From contig CM043944.1 in the NCBI GenBank assembly GCA_014529385.2, positions 169,081,740 through 169,145,739 of the forward strand: 64,000 bases of DNA, read 5' to 3'. Under the pieces are notes generated by a model, which worked only from the letters and a program-made list of their open reading frames with translations, was not told where the DNA came from and searched no databases. The DNA is from Adiantum capillus-veneris. Taxonomy: Eukaryota > Streptophyta > Polypodiopsida > Polypodiales > Pteridaceae. Shown here in pieces: positions 1-11,915 of the stretch. The position numbers were made by a program, and so were the translations under genes. How positions within the stretch are numbered: the stretch's first letter is position 1; each line of letters starts with the position of its first letter.

Positions 1-749
1 GGCCTGCTTGAAAACGCTAGGAAAAACGTTGGTACCTGCTGTTTTTAAGGCTGAAAATCTGCACTTAGGGCTGAAACTGCAGGGTCTTAAGGGCTGAAAC
101 TGCTACTCTTTTAAGGCTGAATTTGCAGGTTCTTTATGGCTGAAAAACGCTGCATGCTGAGGTTCCATCTGCTGAAAACGCTGGCCTTATGAAAAATGCC
201 ATGGCTGCAATCTGGAAAACGCTAGGTCTGGGGGTGTGTGGGCGACGATCTCCTGATGGAAAACGCCAGGCTGATGCAGATCTAGGGCGATGATGCTTGA
301 TGATGCAAAATGCTAGGTGCCGAGTCTTGCTTGGAGGGGAGAACCGCCAAGGTCTTGCTTGAGAAGTTGCCTGCTGAGCTTGGCTCCTGTTGCCTCTTCT
401 GCCATTTAGTGCTAGTCTAGGTTTGCTTATATACAGACTTACTCAATTTGCCCTACCTACTTTTTAACAAAAGTCACTTGAAAATAATAAGTGAAAAATG
501 TCAAAAATAGGTAAAATAGGTTAAATGCACTGGAAAATTTCCCTGAAGGATTCTGATGGGAATGCTTATGATCATGCTGTGTGCGACCAGAGGATATGTA
601 TTTACACTAAGTGATTGGGCATGCACGGTCTACGAATAGACTCACAAAAGTTCCAGATCACTTCTAAATCTAGACTGACTAGACTGACTGAACCCTGATC
701 ATGCTGTAGCTTGTCCACTGACACATAGGGTTGGATGTGTCACGTGACA
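1..749 (-). repeat. 3' LTR of family A copy A1 (truncated by window edge)
   Basis: It starts (minus strand) at 749 with the palindrome TGTCACGTGACA (738-749), directly after the polypurine tract. It matches the other family A LTRs, including the stretch near 300-1 dense in AAAACGCTAGG-type motifs. A TATA-like TATATA lies near 428-434, which places the motif array downstream, in the transcribed leader. Confidence 0.85.
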
Positions 750-2810
750 TCCCCTCCTTTTCAAAGTGAGGTACTGGTACCGAACTGTATGGCGTCGAGG
801 GAGATCGCCAATAGCATTCGGAATCTTGGAAGGGACTCTTCGCCGGTCCACTCTGATGTGTGGGTCGTACGGTACTTGAACTTCATAAAGATCTACAACG
901 CTTGCTTCTTTGGGCGGTGTCGAAAGCGACACAAAGTCTTATGTGGCTCCTTCACTGCTTCAACTTCGTGAAGAGTCATGCTTCTTTCTTCTTCAAGAAT
1001 CTCCATGGCTGAAAATTCCTGAAATCATTTCCAACACAAAACCATGAACATACCCATTCCATGTAAAGTGAGTGGAAAAAATCTTGTCGTCCTAATAGAC
1101 CGTGCATGCAATATAGATGAACAAGGAGACGGAGTGCCAAACCGTTCACCACACACACGCAAACAATGAGATTGAATCTTTCTCTTTTGATCTAAAGCAG
1201 CAATTCACAACGGAAATGCCCATGCTTGGTGCTCATACTTTCATGTGCTGTTTCTGCAACTGTGTCGTGCCAAGGAATAGACATGGAATGTGACTTCCTT
1301 GAATGTATACTTTTCAGCTTTTCATGAACAATCCGCATACATCCGTGCTCATTCATAAGTGAAACGTTCTCAACGTACAATATGTCATGCCTAGGAAAAG
1401 GGATCACATAAAGACACTGACGAAAATACAGGAAACGATCACGAATGAAACACTCGAACAGTGCGTGCGTATGAATCATGCGAACACATAATACTTCCTG
1501 TAAGGGTTTTTTGGACCTAGGCTCGAGAGCCAAGATCGATTCTTTGGAATCTATCGAATCTTCCTATGGGGATTCTGTGGACCTTGACTCGAAAGTCAAG
1601 ATCGATTCTTCGTGATTGATCGAATCTACAACGAGGTTAGCTTCGCTAGAAAAAGCATCAACTAACACATTATCCTTGTGAACAATCACATCATCGTCAT
1701 GCAACTCATCATGCCTGTGAGAAATCACATCTTGATCATGCAAACAATCATGCTTGTTAGTGTCATCCAAATCATCATGCTCATCATTATCATTCAAATC
1801 ATCATGCAAATCATGTGTGTCTTGCTTTGGAGAAGAAGAGACCGAGAGAGTCTCCTTCTCCTGAATCTCTTGCATCTGTGCCTGCACTTGAGAAAAGAGT
1901 CGTCAGAACTCTTTGCTGTGTCGGTCGCTGTGTTCTTGTCTTTCTATGTTCGCGCGATCATATTCTGCTTGTCTTTTGTTGTTCTCGCGATCAAATTTTG
2001 CTTGTCTTTCATTGGCTTCCAAGCGTGCTTGCTTGTGCTCACGCACTATGGCTGCCATTCTTTCTTAGTGTCTACACTCCATTTATGCTTTTGTTTCTGC
2101 TCTTCTTTCTGCGTGTCTACGTTCCATTTATGCCATTCTTTCTGCATGTCTTGCTTCGCGTTCTAACTTCCTTTCCATAAACATCTGATCCAAAGCCTCC
2201 ATAGTAGTTAGTGCAATCCTTGACGTAGTTGGGGAAGGGGGAGGGTCGTAAAAACCTCCTGGTGGGGAAAATTCTTCTTTGCCTCTCTCATGCTCATCAC
2301 CTCCAAGCGAAGTAGCCATTTCGCTTCCAGTGATGACTATCCATTGCAGTCGTGGGTTCTTGTGGTCTTGGGTTCTTAAGTTCACGAGGAACTTGAGTTC
2401 TTGGGGGTCTTGGTTCTTGGGGTTCTTGAGGCTCTTGCGGGTCTTGAAGTTCTTGGGTTCCTTCTTTCACTTGCAATCTGTGTTCGAAAAGGATCTTCTC
2501 TTCACTCGAGTTCTGCTCTTTTCCGCGGGCGCACCCCTTGGTGGCCTTGCGCTCACACCAAGGTTGCATTTTCCCACCTCACGTCGATTGGCCGGCCGCT
2601 AAGTGCACGGTCTGCTCTCAATGAGTGAAAAGAGGCACAAGGGGAGGCTGGACAAGCCCTTCTTTTCTGGGATTCCCGTCACTCTTCAAAAACACGATTA
2701 GGAATCGAGACGCCCAAGTGAACTCGGGTTCGTGCGACCTCAACAAGCAAAAAAATTCTTGTGATTCTTTCCTTGAGTGATACAGAACACTGCTAAAGCT
2801 TTGATACCAA
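750..2810 (-). pseudogene. Internal ORF relics of family A copy A1
   Basis: Broken minus-strand frames follow in element order. First is an N-terminal part with a charged helix rich in R, E and A (about 2128-2385). Next is a His/Asp-rich repeat of HDDL-type units (1564-1887). Then comes a segment containing HALFECFIRDRFLYF (1192-1533). Last is a tail with LPRRHTVRYQYLTLKRRG (699-932) that runs into the LTR. The same order occurs in copies A2, A3 and A4. I do not recognise the central segment. The tail has a stretch reminiscent of a degenerate chromodomain, but this is weak. Stops and frameshifts separate the pieces. Confidence 0.6.
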
Positions 2811-3964
2811 TGTTAGGTGCAGCGGAATGAATGTTTGAACTTTGCTCAAGATGAGTGCTCCGAACTGTGCTCAAGGTTCCTTTTGTTCTTATGGAAGGGA
2901 GAGCCTTCTGTTCTTAATGAGAGAGTGCAATGATCACAAACAAAGTGAATGGACACTGTGCGTACAAGTGTATGAGACTCAGAGATAGAGAGAGAAGAGA
3001 GATACGACACCAGAGACGTTGTAAAACCCTCCTCCGAAGGCCCCACTCTCGTCGGCGAGAGTGATCTACTTATGATTGCACAAATTGGTACAAACTGAAT
3101 GCATGGGCTGATGCAAGTCTAGGCTATGTCGGCGGATGACGACGGTGATGACGAGACCGACCTAAGGGCTGAAATCTGCAATCTTTTATCTGCTGTCCAA
3201 AAACGCTATGGGCTGAAATGAAAACGCTAGGAAAAATGTTGGTACCTGCTGTCTTTAAGGCTGAAAATCTGCACTTCCTTAGGGCTGAAACTGCAGGGTC
3301 TTAAGGGCTGAAACTGCTACTCTTTTAGGGCTGAATTTGCAGGTTCTTTATGGCTGAAAAACGCTGCATGCTGAGCTGGCCTTATGAAAAACGCCAGGGC
3401 TGCAATCTGGAAAATGCTAGGTCTGGGGGTGTGTGGGCGATGATCTCCTGATGGAAAATGCCAGGCTGATGCAGATCTAGGGCGATGATGCTTGATGATG
3501 CAAAACGCTAGGTGCTGAGTCTTGCTTAGAGGGGAGAACCACCAAGATCTTGCTTGAGAAGTTGCGTGCTGAGCTTGGCTCCTGTTGCCTCTTCTGCCAT
3601 TTAGTGCTAGTCTAGGTTTGCTTATATACAAACTTACTCAATTTGCCCTACCTACTTTCCAACAAAAGTCACTTAAAAATAATAAGTGAAAAATGTCAAA
3701 AATAGGTAAAATAGGCTAAATGCACTGGAAAATTTCCCTGAAGGATTCTGACGGGAATGCTTATGATCATGCTGTGTGCAACCAGAGGATATGCATCTAC
3801 ACTAAGTGACTGGGCATGGACAGGGCATGCACGGTCTACAAATAGACTCACAAAAGTGCCAGATCACTTCTAAATCTAGACTGACTGGACTGACTGAACC
3901 TTGATCATGCTGTAGCTTGTCCACTGACACATAGGGTTGGATAGGGTTGGATGTGTCACTGACA
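2811..3964 (-). repeat. 5' LTR of family A copy A1
   Basis: It is bounded by the primer-binding site at 2810 and by TGTCACTGACA at 3954-3964. That terminus has lost one base of the palindrome found in the other copies. A local duplication (ATAGGGTTGG twice, about 3932-3951) lies next to it. Confidence 0.85.
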
Positions 3965-6060
3965 ATATACCATTTATTTGTTCCTGTATTTGGAAGGATC
4001 CATAGTATTGCATACTAAGCTTTGGAAAAATCCTCTTCTTACCCTTCCGCTTTCGTAGTTGTCCTTTGTCAAACCGGAGCAGCACCCAACCATTCTCCTT
4101 CAATTGTCAGTCACTTCGATGCTTGTCTGCTGCCTTCTTATGCCATGCTTGAGACTTCCGCAAAGCCTCCCTTACTTCGGCAAAAGTAGTGTCTAGATCT
4201 TGTGTATATTGATCTACTTCAAAAATCTTGTCCTAGGTGCTCATAATCGGTGGAACCTTTTTTGACACCCTCGACGATCTTAAATGATCCTTCCTTGTAG
4301 ATGTGTGAACCGTGTTGTAAGCAAACACCACTAGAGGCAAGTACTTCTTCCAATGAGTCTTATGATTAGAGATAATAGGTCTCAACAAGTTCAAAACCCA
4401 CTAAATTGGTTGACTACGATTGCCCATTTGTTTGCGGATGAAATCAGGATGAGAATTTAAGCGGAGTGGCTATATTCTCCCATATTGCTTTGCAAAACAA
4501 GCGCGTAAATCAAGGATCTCTATCTGACACTATAGATTCAGGCATGCCATATAATTGGGAAATTTGAGAGACGAACAGCTTGACTAAATGATCCTCTTTT
4601 ACTGTCTTCTTTACTGGAACGAAGTTAGCCTGGTTGCTGAACGTGTCACCACTATCCAAATGCCATCATGCCCATTGTGAGTCTTAGAAAGATGGAAGAT
4701 AAAATCCATTGCTATACTCTCGCAAGGTCGATGTGGAATGGGTAAAGGATGTAGAATCTTGGTGCTTTGTGTCTGCCAAACTTGACCTTTTGACACACCA
4801 AACAAGTGTATACAAACTCATCCACATCCTTTTTGGGCCGAGGCCACTAGAAATACTTTTCCACCCCTCTCAAGGTACTCTCGATGCCTCTATTCCCACC
4901 AAAAGGTGGACTATGGCACTCTGTTAACACCTTTATCTGCAAATCCTTAGTGACACACAACATAGTCTTTCTCATGAGATACCCTTCACTGATGGTATGA
5001 CTTGCAATTGTCTCCCCACTCTGTATCCGGTCAAAGATGTCTGCAAAGTCGGGATCTGTAGCATACTGATGAAGCATATCTTCAAAATCTGATGGCGGCT
5101 TCCGAGACAATGGGTTTGCCACCAAATTCTTCTTTCTCGTCCCGTGAACAATCTAAAAATGGAACTACGACAAAATGTTCGCCCATCTCATTTGCCTATC
5201 AAAAAGCTGCTTCTTGGACAAGAAGTATTTAAAACTCTGATGATCTGTAAACATCGTGAAATATGCTCCAAGCAGGAAATATCTCTATTGAGTCCATTCT
5301 ACTCTCATAAGCTATGACATGGCCCTTCTGCATGAACCGCTCCCAGACTACTACCACAAGCATCACAGTAAACTTCGAAATGTTTCTATAAATTTGGTAA
5401 AGTCAACACAGGACCAATCGTCATCATTTCCTTGAGTGTCTTAAACGTTGTAATTTCTGAAGATCCCCAAGCAAACGGAACCTCTTTTTGAGTCAGGGTA
5501 TGTAATGGAGAAGCAATCTCCGCAAACTTTCTAATGAACCGCATGTTGTAAGAGCGTAAACCCAAAGTGCCTCAAAAACCTGTAAGAGATGGTGTAAATG
5601 AGTAACTTCACTCTTGAAGAATATGATGATGTTGTTGAAAAAGGTGCCCACAAATGACTTGTACTCTATAAAAATCTTGTCCATCATTCTATTGAACGTT
5701 GTAGGAGCATTTGTGAGACCGAAAGGCATCACCAAATACTTGTACAATCCAAAGGGCATCGTGAATGCGGTCTTGCATACATCTGTAGGAGCGATCTTGA
5801 TATGATGATAGCCACTTTTTAGGTCGATTTTGTTGAAACATGTAGAACACTGTAACTTGTCAAGTACATCATTGATTGTGGGTATTGGAAACCTGTTCTT
5901 GATGGTGATTTTATTGAGAGCTCTGTAGTCAATGCACATTCTCCATGATCCATCTGTCTTTAATACTAAAAGCACTAGTGAACAATAAGGTGATGTGCTT
6001 GGTTGGATTAGACCCTTTTCAAGAAGCTCTTTCACTTGCTTCATAATTTCCTCAGTGTGG
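3965..6060 (-). pseudogene. Gypsy element pol relic (RT, RNase H, integrase), Gy1
   Basis: Minus-strand fragments match the better-preserved Gypsy at 48964-57380. RT lies at 5493-6044 ([33 protein letters not shown]). The catalytic YxDD box has become FFNN, so both aspartates are lost. The end of RNase H and the integrase zinc-finger start are at 4847-5125, with NPLSRKP and a CHSPPFGGNRG-like stretch. The integrase core begins at 4611-4805 (ESIAMDFIF), and the second catalytic region near 4515-4530 still reads SDRDP. The integrase C-terminal part, WVLLRFDKGQLRKRKGKK, is at about 4000-4095 and is cut off by family A copy A1. Many stops and frameshifts show this is an old, dead copy. No LTR was found for it. 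Confidence 0.8.
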
Positions 6061-6301
6061 GCTCTTGTAAGATGCCCGGTTTGGTGGCGAACTGATGGGA
6101 ATCAAATCAATTGTGTGATCTTCAGGTCTCTCAAGAGGTAGCTCTCCAGGAAACCCTTAGAGAAACAGTCAGCTTGAGCTTGTAAAAATTCTCGTTCTTA
6201 TTTTCATCGACTTCATTCAAGTAGATTGAGTAAACAATGAGATTGGATTTCAATAATTTAGAAATGGCCAAAGCCGATACAAGAGGGACAGGCTCGCCCT
6301 T

Positions 6302-7621
6302 TCATTTTACATCAATTGTTATTTCATTGCTCTTTTCGTTCTTCAATGTAGCCTTTCTTTCCGAGTAGTCGACCACGACGTAGTTCTTGTGGTACCAAGG
6401 GATCCCCAAAAGGATGTCATACCCCTCTAGAGGCATGATGTAGAGGTCCTCGTGCCCTAGATACCTGTGACAATGTAACCACAATTTGCTTATGACAAGT
6501 CTAATGGCGATACCCTCCCTGGTGCCTCTAAAACTGCCTCCATTGGTGGCCCCATTTCTTCAAGTGTTATTTCAAGTCGAGCCACCAATTCAGGTGAGAT
6601 GAAGTTGGACTTGGCTTCGTAATCAAAGAAGATAAGGACTTCCTGATCACATACTTTGCCCCACGCTCTGTAGAGCTTCGTACTCTTATCTATCTGTTTT
6701 GGGCTCTCCCCCACAAAATCTGGAACCAATTCTGCCTTTGTCTTACCTTTCTTTGCATGCTCATCTACTGCTTTGGAATTCTCTGGTTTGTCCTCAACCT
6801 ATGCTTTGTTAGGGTACTTTGCAAGAATGTGCCCTTGTTCCCCACAACTATAACACTTGCCCACTTCATAGTACTTTGCACGCTGCTCTACTGATAACTT
6901 TGGGCTTGTGGGTTTTCTTTTGGTGCTTGCCATTCTTTTTGTTTCCATTGGAAAAATCTTGTCCTGTTGCGGTGGCCACTGGCTTGTCCGAAGGATACAA
7001 TATATTGTCGGCGTGAATTCCAAATTTCTCCTTGGCACACCCTGTAAGTTGTTGAATGGCAACGGACTTCTGTTTGAGGCAATATCGCCGAATCTCTTTG
7101 GGTAGATCACAATCAAACTGCTCAATGTGTTTCTTGAAGGTGATTTTCTATCCTTGGCCTTCTTGGCCTTTTTCTCGAGATGGTCTAATTGATTCAGATG
7201 GCTTCTCTTCTTCCCATACATGGGCTCGTCAGAGTCATAACTGTCGGAGGATGAGGTATCCTCGTCGGAATTGTTAGAATGCTTGCGATGCTTTCTAGAA
7301 TTTTTGTGGGATCTTCTTTTCTTGTTTTTCTTGCTTTTCTTGTTCTCTTGAGTCTTTTCTCGCTTCTAATGCTTTTTGTCCTCCTCGCTGGAGTCACAGG
7401 AAGAGGAACTCTTTGAAATGTCAGATGATGAACTTGGATCATCTTCAAAGCGGACACGCTTCTTGGATTTGATTGCTTGCTTGAAAGTAGACTTCCCACC
7501 CAAATAGCTGGGATAGTTTGCTGAATGGCTCTTCTTCCGAGAAGTTTTCGTAGTCTCCATCAGTTTATTGAACTTATGCTCAAGAGCAACATCAAATTCT
7601 TCTTGCGAGTACAATTTTTGA
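6302..7621 (-). pseudogene. Gypsy gag-protease relic of Gy1, fused to LINE sequence
   Basis: The protease region (6302-6729) reads LYRAWGKV, FISPELVARL and YDILLGIPW, aligning with the protease of the Gypsy at 48964. A zinc-knuckle, CYSCGEQGHILAKYP, lies near 6800-6870; its last Cys is Tyr. Upstream is an acidic and basic low-complexity linker with Ser and Asp runs (about 7230-7450). The gag end meets LINE sequence near 7621 without an intervening LTR: a single open frame, 7366-7815, starts in LINE reverse transcriptase and continues into Gypsy gag. This implies illegitimate recombination or a deletion that removed the 5' LTR. Confidence 0.7.
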
Positions 7622-8966
7622 TCTCCTACCTTGAAGATAGGTACAATAGTGGACATATTCCAAGTATCCAGGGGACCCTCACACAAGGTGTGGTTGAACA
7701 TCATTGCTAAAAGATTTGCAAGAATATCCTTGGCATGTATAAAGTGATTTGCCACCAGGCCATCATGGTCATATGCCCTCCAAGTCCTCAATTTGTCAAT
7801 AGCTTTCCTTACCATCTCGGCAGTAAAGAAAGTGCATGTTTGTGGGCATGGCTCTAGAGGATCTGGTAAGGGTGGCTGTCCAGGATTGTGTAGAGAGATG
7901 TTGCATACTCACCCCAAGTCTCAGTGGAGGTAATGGCTGGAGGTGGGTTCCATGCCTCACCGGAGTCCTGACTCAAAAATAGCTGGTACAAGTCCTGCTC
8001 TAGCTGAGCAAGCTAGGCCCTCTTCTTCTGTCGCACTAAGCGTCGGAAGGTAGTCCATGACTGTCTGTAAGTGGTGACTCCCAAGAGTACCTCCCTCTGA
8101 AGTCTCACTCTCATCTCTTTACACTCCTCATACCAACTATTTTGGGGCATGCTCCCAGACGTTGTCGATACTCTGGCTGAGTGTGTGAGTACGCTTTTGT
8201 TGTTGCATCGTTCAATGTCTCTAGCATTATCTGGGTGAGCTCCTCAAGTGGTTGTTCTGGCTCCTCTATGCACAATTGTGTGTAAATCCCATTTGGGTAA
8301 ACACAGTCATTCTCCGGAGTGAAGGTGTAGCGAGTAGGTGCAAATACTTGTGCCACCTAAGCTGTGCTAAACTGAAAAGAGATGGTCAGTGTGACAAATG
8401 CATGGTCCACTGCTATGCCGGGCCGATGTAAAGTCCTGAATAGAAGGTGTAAAAGCTGGGCTGAGTCATGACTAACTGTGCTGGTCCCATGTCTATTTGG
8501 GAATCAAGTGAAACCATCTGCTGCTGCTGGGAATCTTTGTAGGCCATTTAGTCATAGTCACAAGGGATGCGTTTGGGGACGGGGAACGGGGGATGGGGCT
8601 CAAATGGATTTTTACTGTAAAAAAGAGGGTGGGACGGCAAGTGGGGACGGGAAGCCCAAAAATGGGCGTCCCCTGTGACTATGCATTTAGTATAGCCAAC
8701 CCATGTGCACTCGGCATATCTGTCAAGTATCTCCCATTCTCTGTCTGTTCCTTATCTTGGGAACATCTAGCCAGTCCCATGCCACCGACATCTAGCTCTC
8801 TCAACATTTCATATGTTGTGTCATAGATTATTATTTGGGAGTGGCCCTTCTTGGCATTGAAGTTTCCCAAAAGGACGATATCTCCTTCCCTGGAAAATAT
8901 CCATTTTTCATCATCCAAAACCGAGAAAGGGGACTTTCCTCATGACGTCGCATAGATTGAAGTACT
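7622..8966 (-). mobile_element. LINE copy R-A, RT start and endonuclease part
   Basis: Minus-strand LINE sequence is homologous to the plus-strand copy at 41485-45835. The start of the RT domain (KAIDKLRTWRAYDHDGLVA) is at about 7640-7815, the linker (APTRYTFTPENDCVY) at 8111-8356, and the APE-type endonuclease (GDIVLLGNFNAKKG) at 8679-8918. The endonuclease is split by a 131-bp MITE. The copy resumes at 14525 beyond a Copia insertion. It is broken by stops. Its clade was not settled; the APE endonuclease plus RT resembles RTE, CR1 or Jockey-like lineages. Confidence 0.8.
8553..8683. mobile_element. 131-bp MITE, hAT-like
   Basis: The element begins CATAGTCACAAGGGATGC and ends with the near-exact reverse complement, GCGTCCCCTGTGACTATG (terminal inverted repeats of about 19 bp, two mismatches). 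It is flanked by a perfect 8-bp direct repeat, CATTTAGT, at 8545-8552 and 8684-8691. An 8-bp target duplication is typical of hAT transposons. The interior is G-rich with GGGGACGGG repeats and codes for nothing. It interrupts the endonuclease frame of LINE copy R-A, so it inserted after the LINE. Confidence 0.85.
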
Positions 8967-9232
8967 TGATGAGCGCGCAACGGTGTGTGCAAGTGAAAGA
9001 GCACGCGAGGAAGTGCAGTGTGTGTGCAGAGAGGGGAGGTGAAGGCCAGCAGGAGAGGAAGCGCTAGCAGAAGAGAGAGGGCTCACGTTTTTGGGGAGAA
9101 CTCAATAAGTGAGTTTTGGGTTTTCCCACTTTTATTATAAGTGACCTTTAAAAAATGTGTCCAGGTTCATATTGAACCTGGACAAAGTATAAAAATGTAC
9201 AAATAGGGGTAATTTAAGCCTTTAACCCAACA
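8967..9232 (-). repeat. 3' LTR of Co1
   Basis: A 266-bp LTR, adjoining the polypurine tract at 9233-9245. It lacks a 13-bp local duplication that the partner LTR carries. Confidence 0.9.
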
Positions 9233-9268
9233 ACCTCCCACTTAAAAGGCATAAATGGCGCCTTTAAG

Positions 9269-11090
9269 CTACATGACTCCCACCATCTGTATGCATAGAT
9301 GATGTTGTGCTTTGGGTAGGCACTTAGTGAGAGCATCGGCTTGATTTTGTGATGTATGGACCTTAACCAATGTAATAAGGCCATCCTCAAGCCCTTCGCG
9401 TATGAAGTGATACCGCACATTAATATGCTTTGTGCATGCATGAAACATGGCGTTCTTTGCCAGACATATAGCACTCTGGCTATCACAACCAAGCATAGGT
9501 GCCTTGGTAGGCAAGCAAAACTCACTGCATAGGCGTGCTAACCAAATAGCTTCTTTGGAAGCCTCAGTGGCTGAAATATATTCAGCCTCTGTAGTAGACA
9601 ATTCAACAATCTTTTGCAATCTAGAACACCATAAAACAACACCTCCCGTAAGAGTAAATACATAGCCACTTGTGGATTTCCGTGTATCCACATCACCAAC
9701 CATGTCAGAGTCACAAAATCCCTTCAACTCCATTGGTCCTTTACCATAGCAGAGGCATTTGTTTTTAGTCCCTTTCAAGTACCTCATAATGGACTTCACT
9801 GCATCCCAATGCAACCTGCCTGGATTAGCCATAAACCGGCTCACAACTCCCACTGCATGGGCTATGTCAGCTCTAGTAGCAACCATAGCATACATAAGTG
9901 AACCACAAGCTGAAGCATAAGGCACACTTTGCATGTCATTGGATTCTTCCTTTGACTTGGGACAATCATCCTTGGAGATTTTGACATATGGTTGTAATGG
10001 CACACCAAGAGGCTTTGCTTCAGCCATGTTAAATCTGTCCAGACCTTTTCAATGTACGTTTCTTGCGACAAATACAATAGGCGCTTGTGTCTTTGCCGTG
10101 TAACACGCACTCCAAGTATACGTTCAGCTGCCCCAAGGTCTTTCATTGAAAACGCAGATTTCAGCTGCCCTTTAAGAGCATCAACAATGCTTCTTTTCTT
10201 TGCAGCTATCAACATATCGTCTACATAGAGCACAAGAATAATAGGGCTGCCATCCTCATCACGTTTGGTATACAAACAATGGTCTGCATGGCTGCTTTGT
10301 AACCATGTTTAAGCATGAAGCGATCAAACTTCTTGTACCACTGTCTACATGATTGTTTCAGCCCATACAAGCTTCTATTGAGCATACATACCAAATGTTC
10401 CTTGCCAAGGATGACAAAACCCTCGGGTTGCTTCATGTAAAGCTCTTCTTCCACATCACCATGCAAGAAAGCAGTATGTACATCCATTTGGTCCATTTCC
10501 AAATCAAGAGCAGCCACAATGGCAAACAATACACGCAAAGTGGTCATCTTCACAACAAGAGAGAACACTTCCTGAAAGTCTATGCCCTTAGTTTGAGCAT
10601 ATCCCTTTGCCACAAGACTTGCCTTATACTTGGGTTTTGCATCAACAGTTTTGATTTTATACACCCATTTGTTAGGAATAGCCTTCCTTCCTTTGGGCAA
10701 TTCAACCAAATCCCAAGTATGATTAGCATGCAAAGCTTTAATCTCTTCCTGCATAGCAAGCTCCCACTTGTCTCTGTGCTCACATGTCTTTGCCTCTTTA
10801 TACGTAAGAGGCTCTTCCTCATCTGTCAACATAATGTAATGCAAAGAGGGGTCATATCGACTCACAGGCCGTCTTTGACGAGTAGACCGCCTCACCCAAT
10901 GATCCACATTATCCGGAAATGGGTTTACATCAGGTGGCACTACAAAATCATCAACAATGGGCTGCTGTACATCATTTTCAACACCATTTTCAGCATTGTT
11001 TCTTGGCTGCAAATGCCCTTCAGGAGCCTCAATTTGCTGTCCAACATCATCTGGCTCAAACACCACTGGATCATCTATATTTTTAGCCAT
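9269..11090 (-). pseudogene. Copia RT and RNase H region of Co1 (broken)
   Basis: The frames 10221-11090, 9862-10275 and 9269-10027 together give the Copia RT and RNase H. Visible RT motifs are NKWVYKIKTVDAKPKYKA, MDVHTAFLHGDVEEELYM and the catalytic LYVDDMLIAA. RNase H shows GFCDSDMVGDVDTRKSTSGY and STTEAEYISATEASKEA. Two frame changes near 10020-10270 break continuity, so the copy cannot make a full polyprotein. A long antisense frame on the plus strand (10353-11174) is a shadow of this region. Confidence 0.88.
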
Positions 11091-11141
11091 TTGTGGTGCA
11101 TCCTGAGGGTCAAAAATAGACCTAACAGGTGGCTGGTCATG

Positions 11142-11915
11142 CTAAAATTTCACCCCTTTATGGTTATGCTTTGAGGCACAATTGTTTTGAAGCAGCCTTG
11201 CCTCATTAAAAACAACATCCCGGCTGCGTACAACCCTTTTGAGCTGAGATAACCAAATCCTATAACCTATTTCGCCTTCTTCACCATATCCCATGAAGAG
11301 GCCTTTAATGGACTTCGCATCTAGTTTACTCCTCAACTCAGGTCTAACATGCACAAAAGCTTCGCAACCAAAAATGCGTAAGTTATGATATGAAGCATGC
11401 TTGCCAGACCAAACCTCTTCAGGGATGTCACCTTTCAAAGACATGTGAGGGGATCGATTGCATATATGCATTGCAGTTTTCAAAGCTTCTCCCAAAAATC
11501 CATGAGAGAGATTAGCTGTGGACAACATGCATCTCACCCTCTCACAAAGTATCCTATTGAATCTTTCAGTCACACCATTAGAAGAGGGCCTGTATGGCAC
11601 AGTAAGTTCCCTCTTAATGCCCAAATTTTCACAAAACTTGTTAAATTCAGCACTAGTGTACTCCCCCCCATTGTCTGTACGCAAACATTTTAGCTTTCTA
11701 CCTGTTTGGGTTGTCACAAATGCACGAAATCTCTTAAACTCAGCAAAGGCTTCATCCTTAGACTTAAGCAATAGACTTAAGCAAATAAACCCAAATTTTC
11801 CTAGAATGATCATCAACAAAGGAGACAAAATAACATGCACCACCGATAGACTTAGTAGGCATTCTACATACATCAGAATGTATAAGATCAAGCACATAAG
11901 ATTTACGAGAGACAC
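11142..11915 (-). pseudogene. Copia integrase core of Co1 (separated by a 13-bp duplication)
   Basis: The integrase core carries CLRTDNGGEYTSAEFNKFC and NGVTERFNRILCERV, supplying the second D and the E of the DDE triad; the first D lies in the upstream frame (LDLIHSDVC). A tandem duplication of about 13 bp around 11760-11785 (GACTTAAGCAATA copied) introduces a stop, so the upstream gag frame ends in LLKSIA and the integrase is cut off from it. The second Copia copy lacks this duplication. Confidence 0.85.

Larger units (their letters stand above)
1..3964 (-). mobile_element. Family A LTR retrotransposon, copy A1 (non-autonomous, partial)
   Basis: Read on the minus strand, the 5' LTR (2811-3964) is followed by a primer-binding site (2799-2810, TTGGTATCAAAG, one mismatch to the initiator tRNA-Met type), a 2.06-kb internal region, a polypurine tract (about 750-765, AAAAGGAGGGGA) and a 3' LTR that runs off the window. 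The internal region has no reverse transcriptase, RNase H or integrase, so the copy depends on proteins supplied in trans. It sits inside the integrase C-terminal region of a decayed Gypsy element. The target duplication cannot be checked because the left end lies outside the window. Confidence 0.85.

Noticed and set aside
10353-11174. 273-codon plus-strand open frame (and its counterpart at 30704-31513, minus)
   Set aside because: Exact antisense of the Copia RT region in both elements; no domain, and explained by the sense coding sequence.
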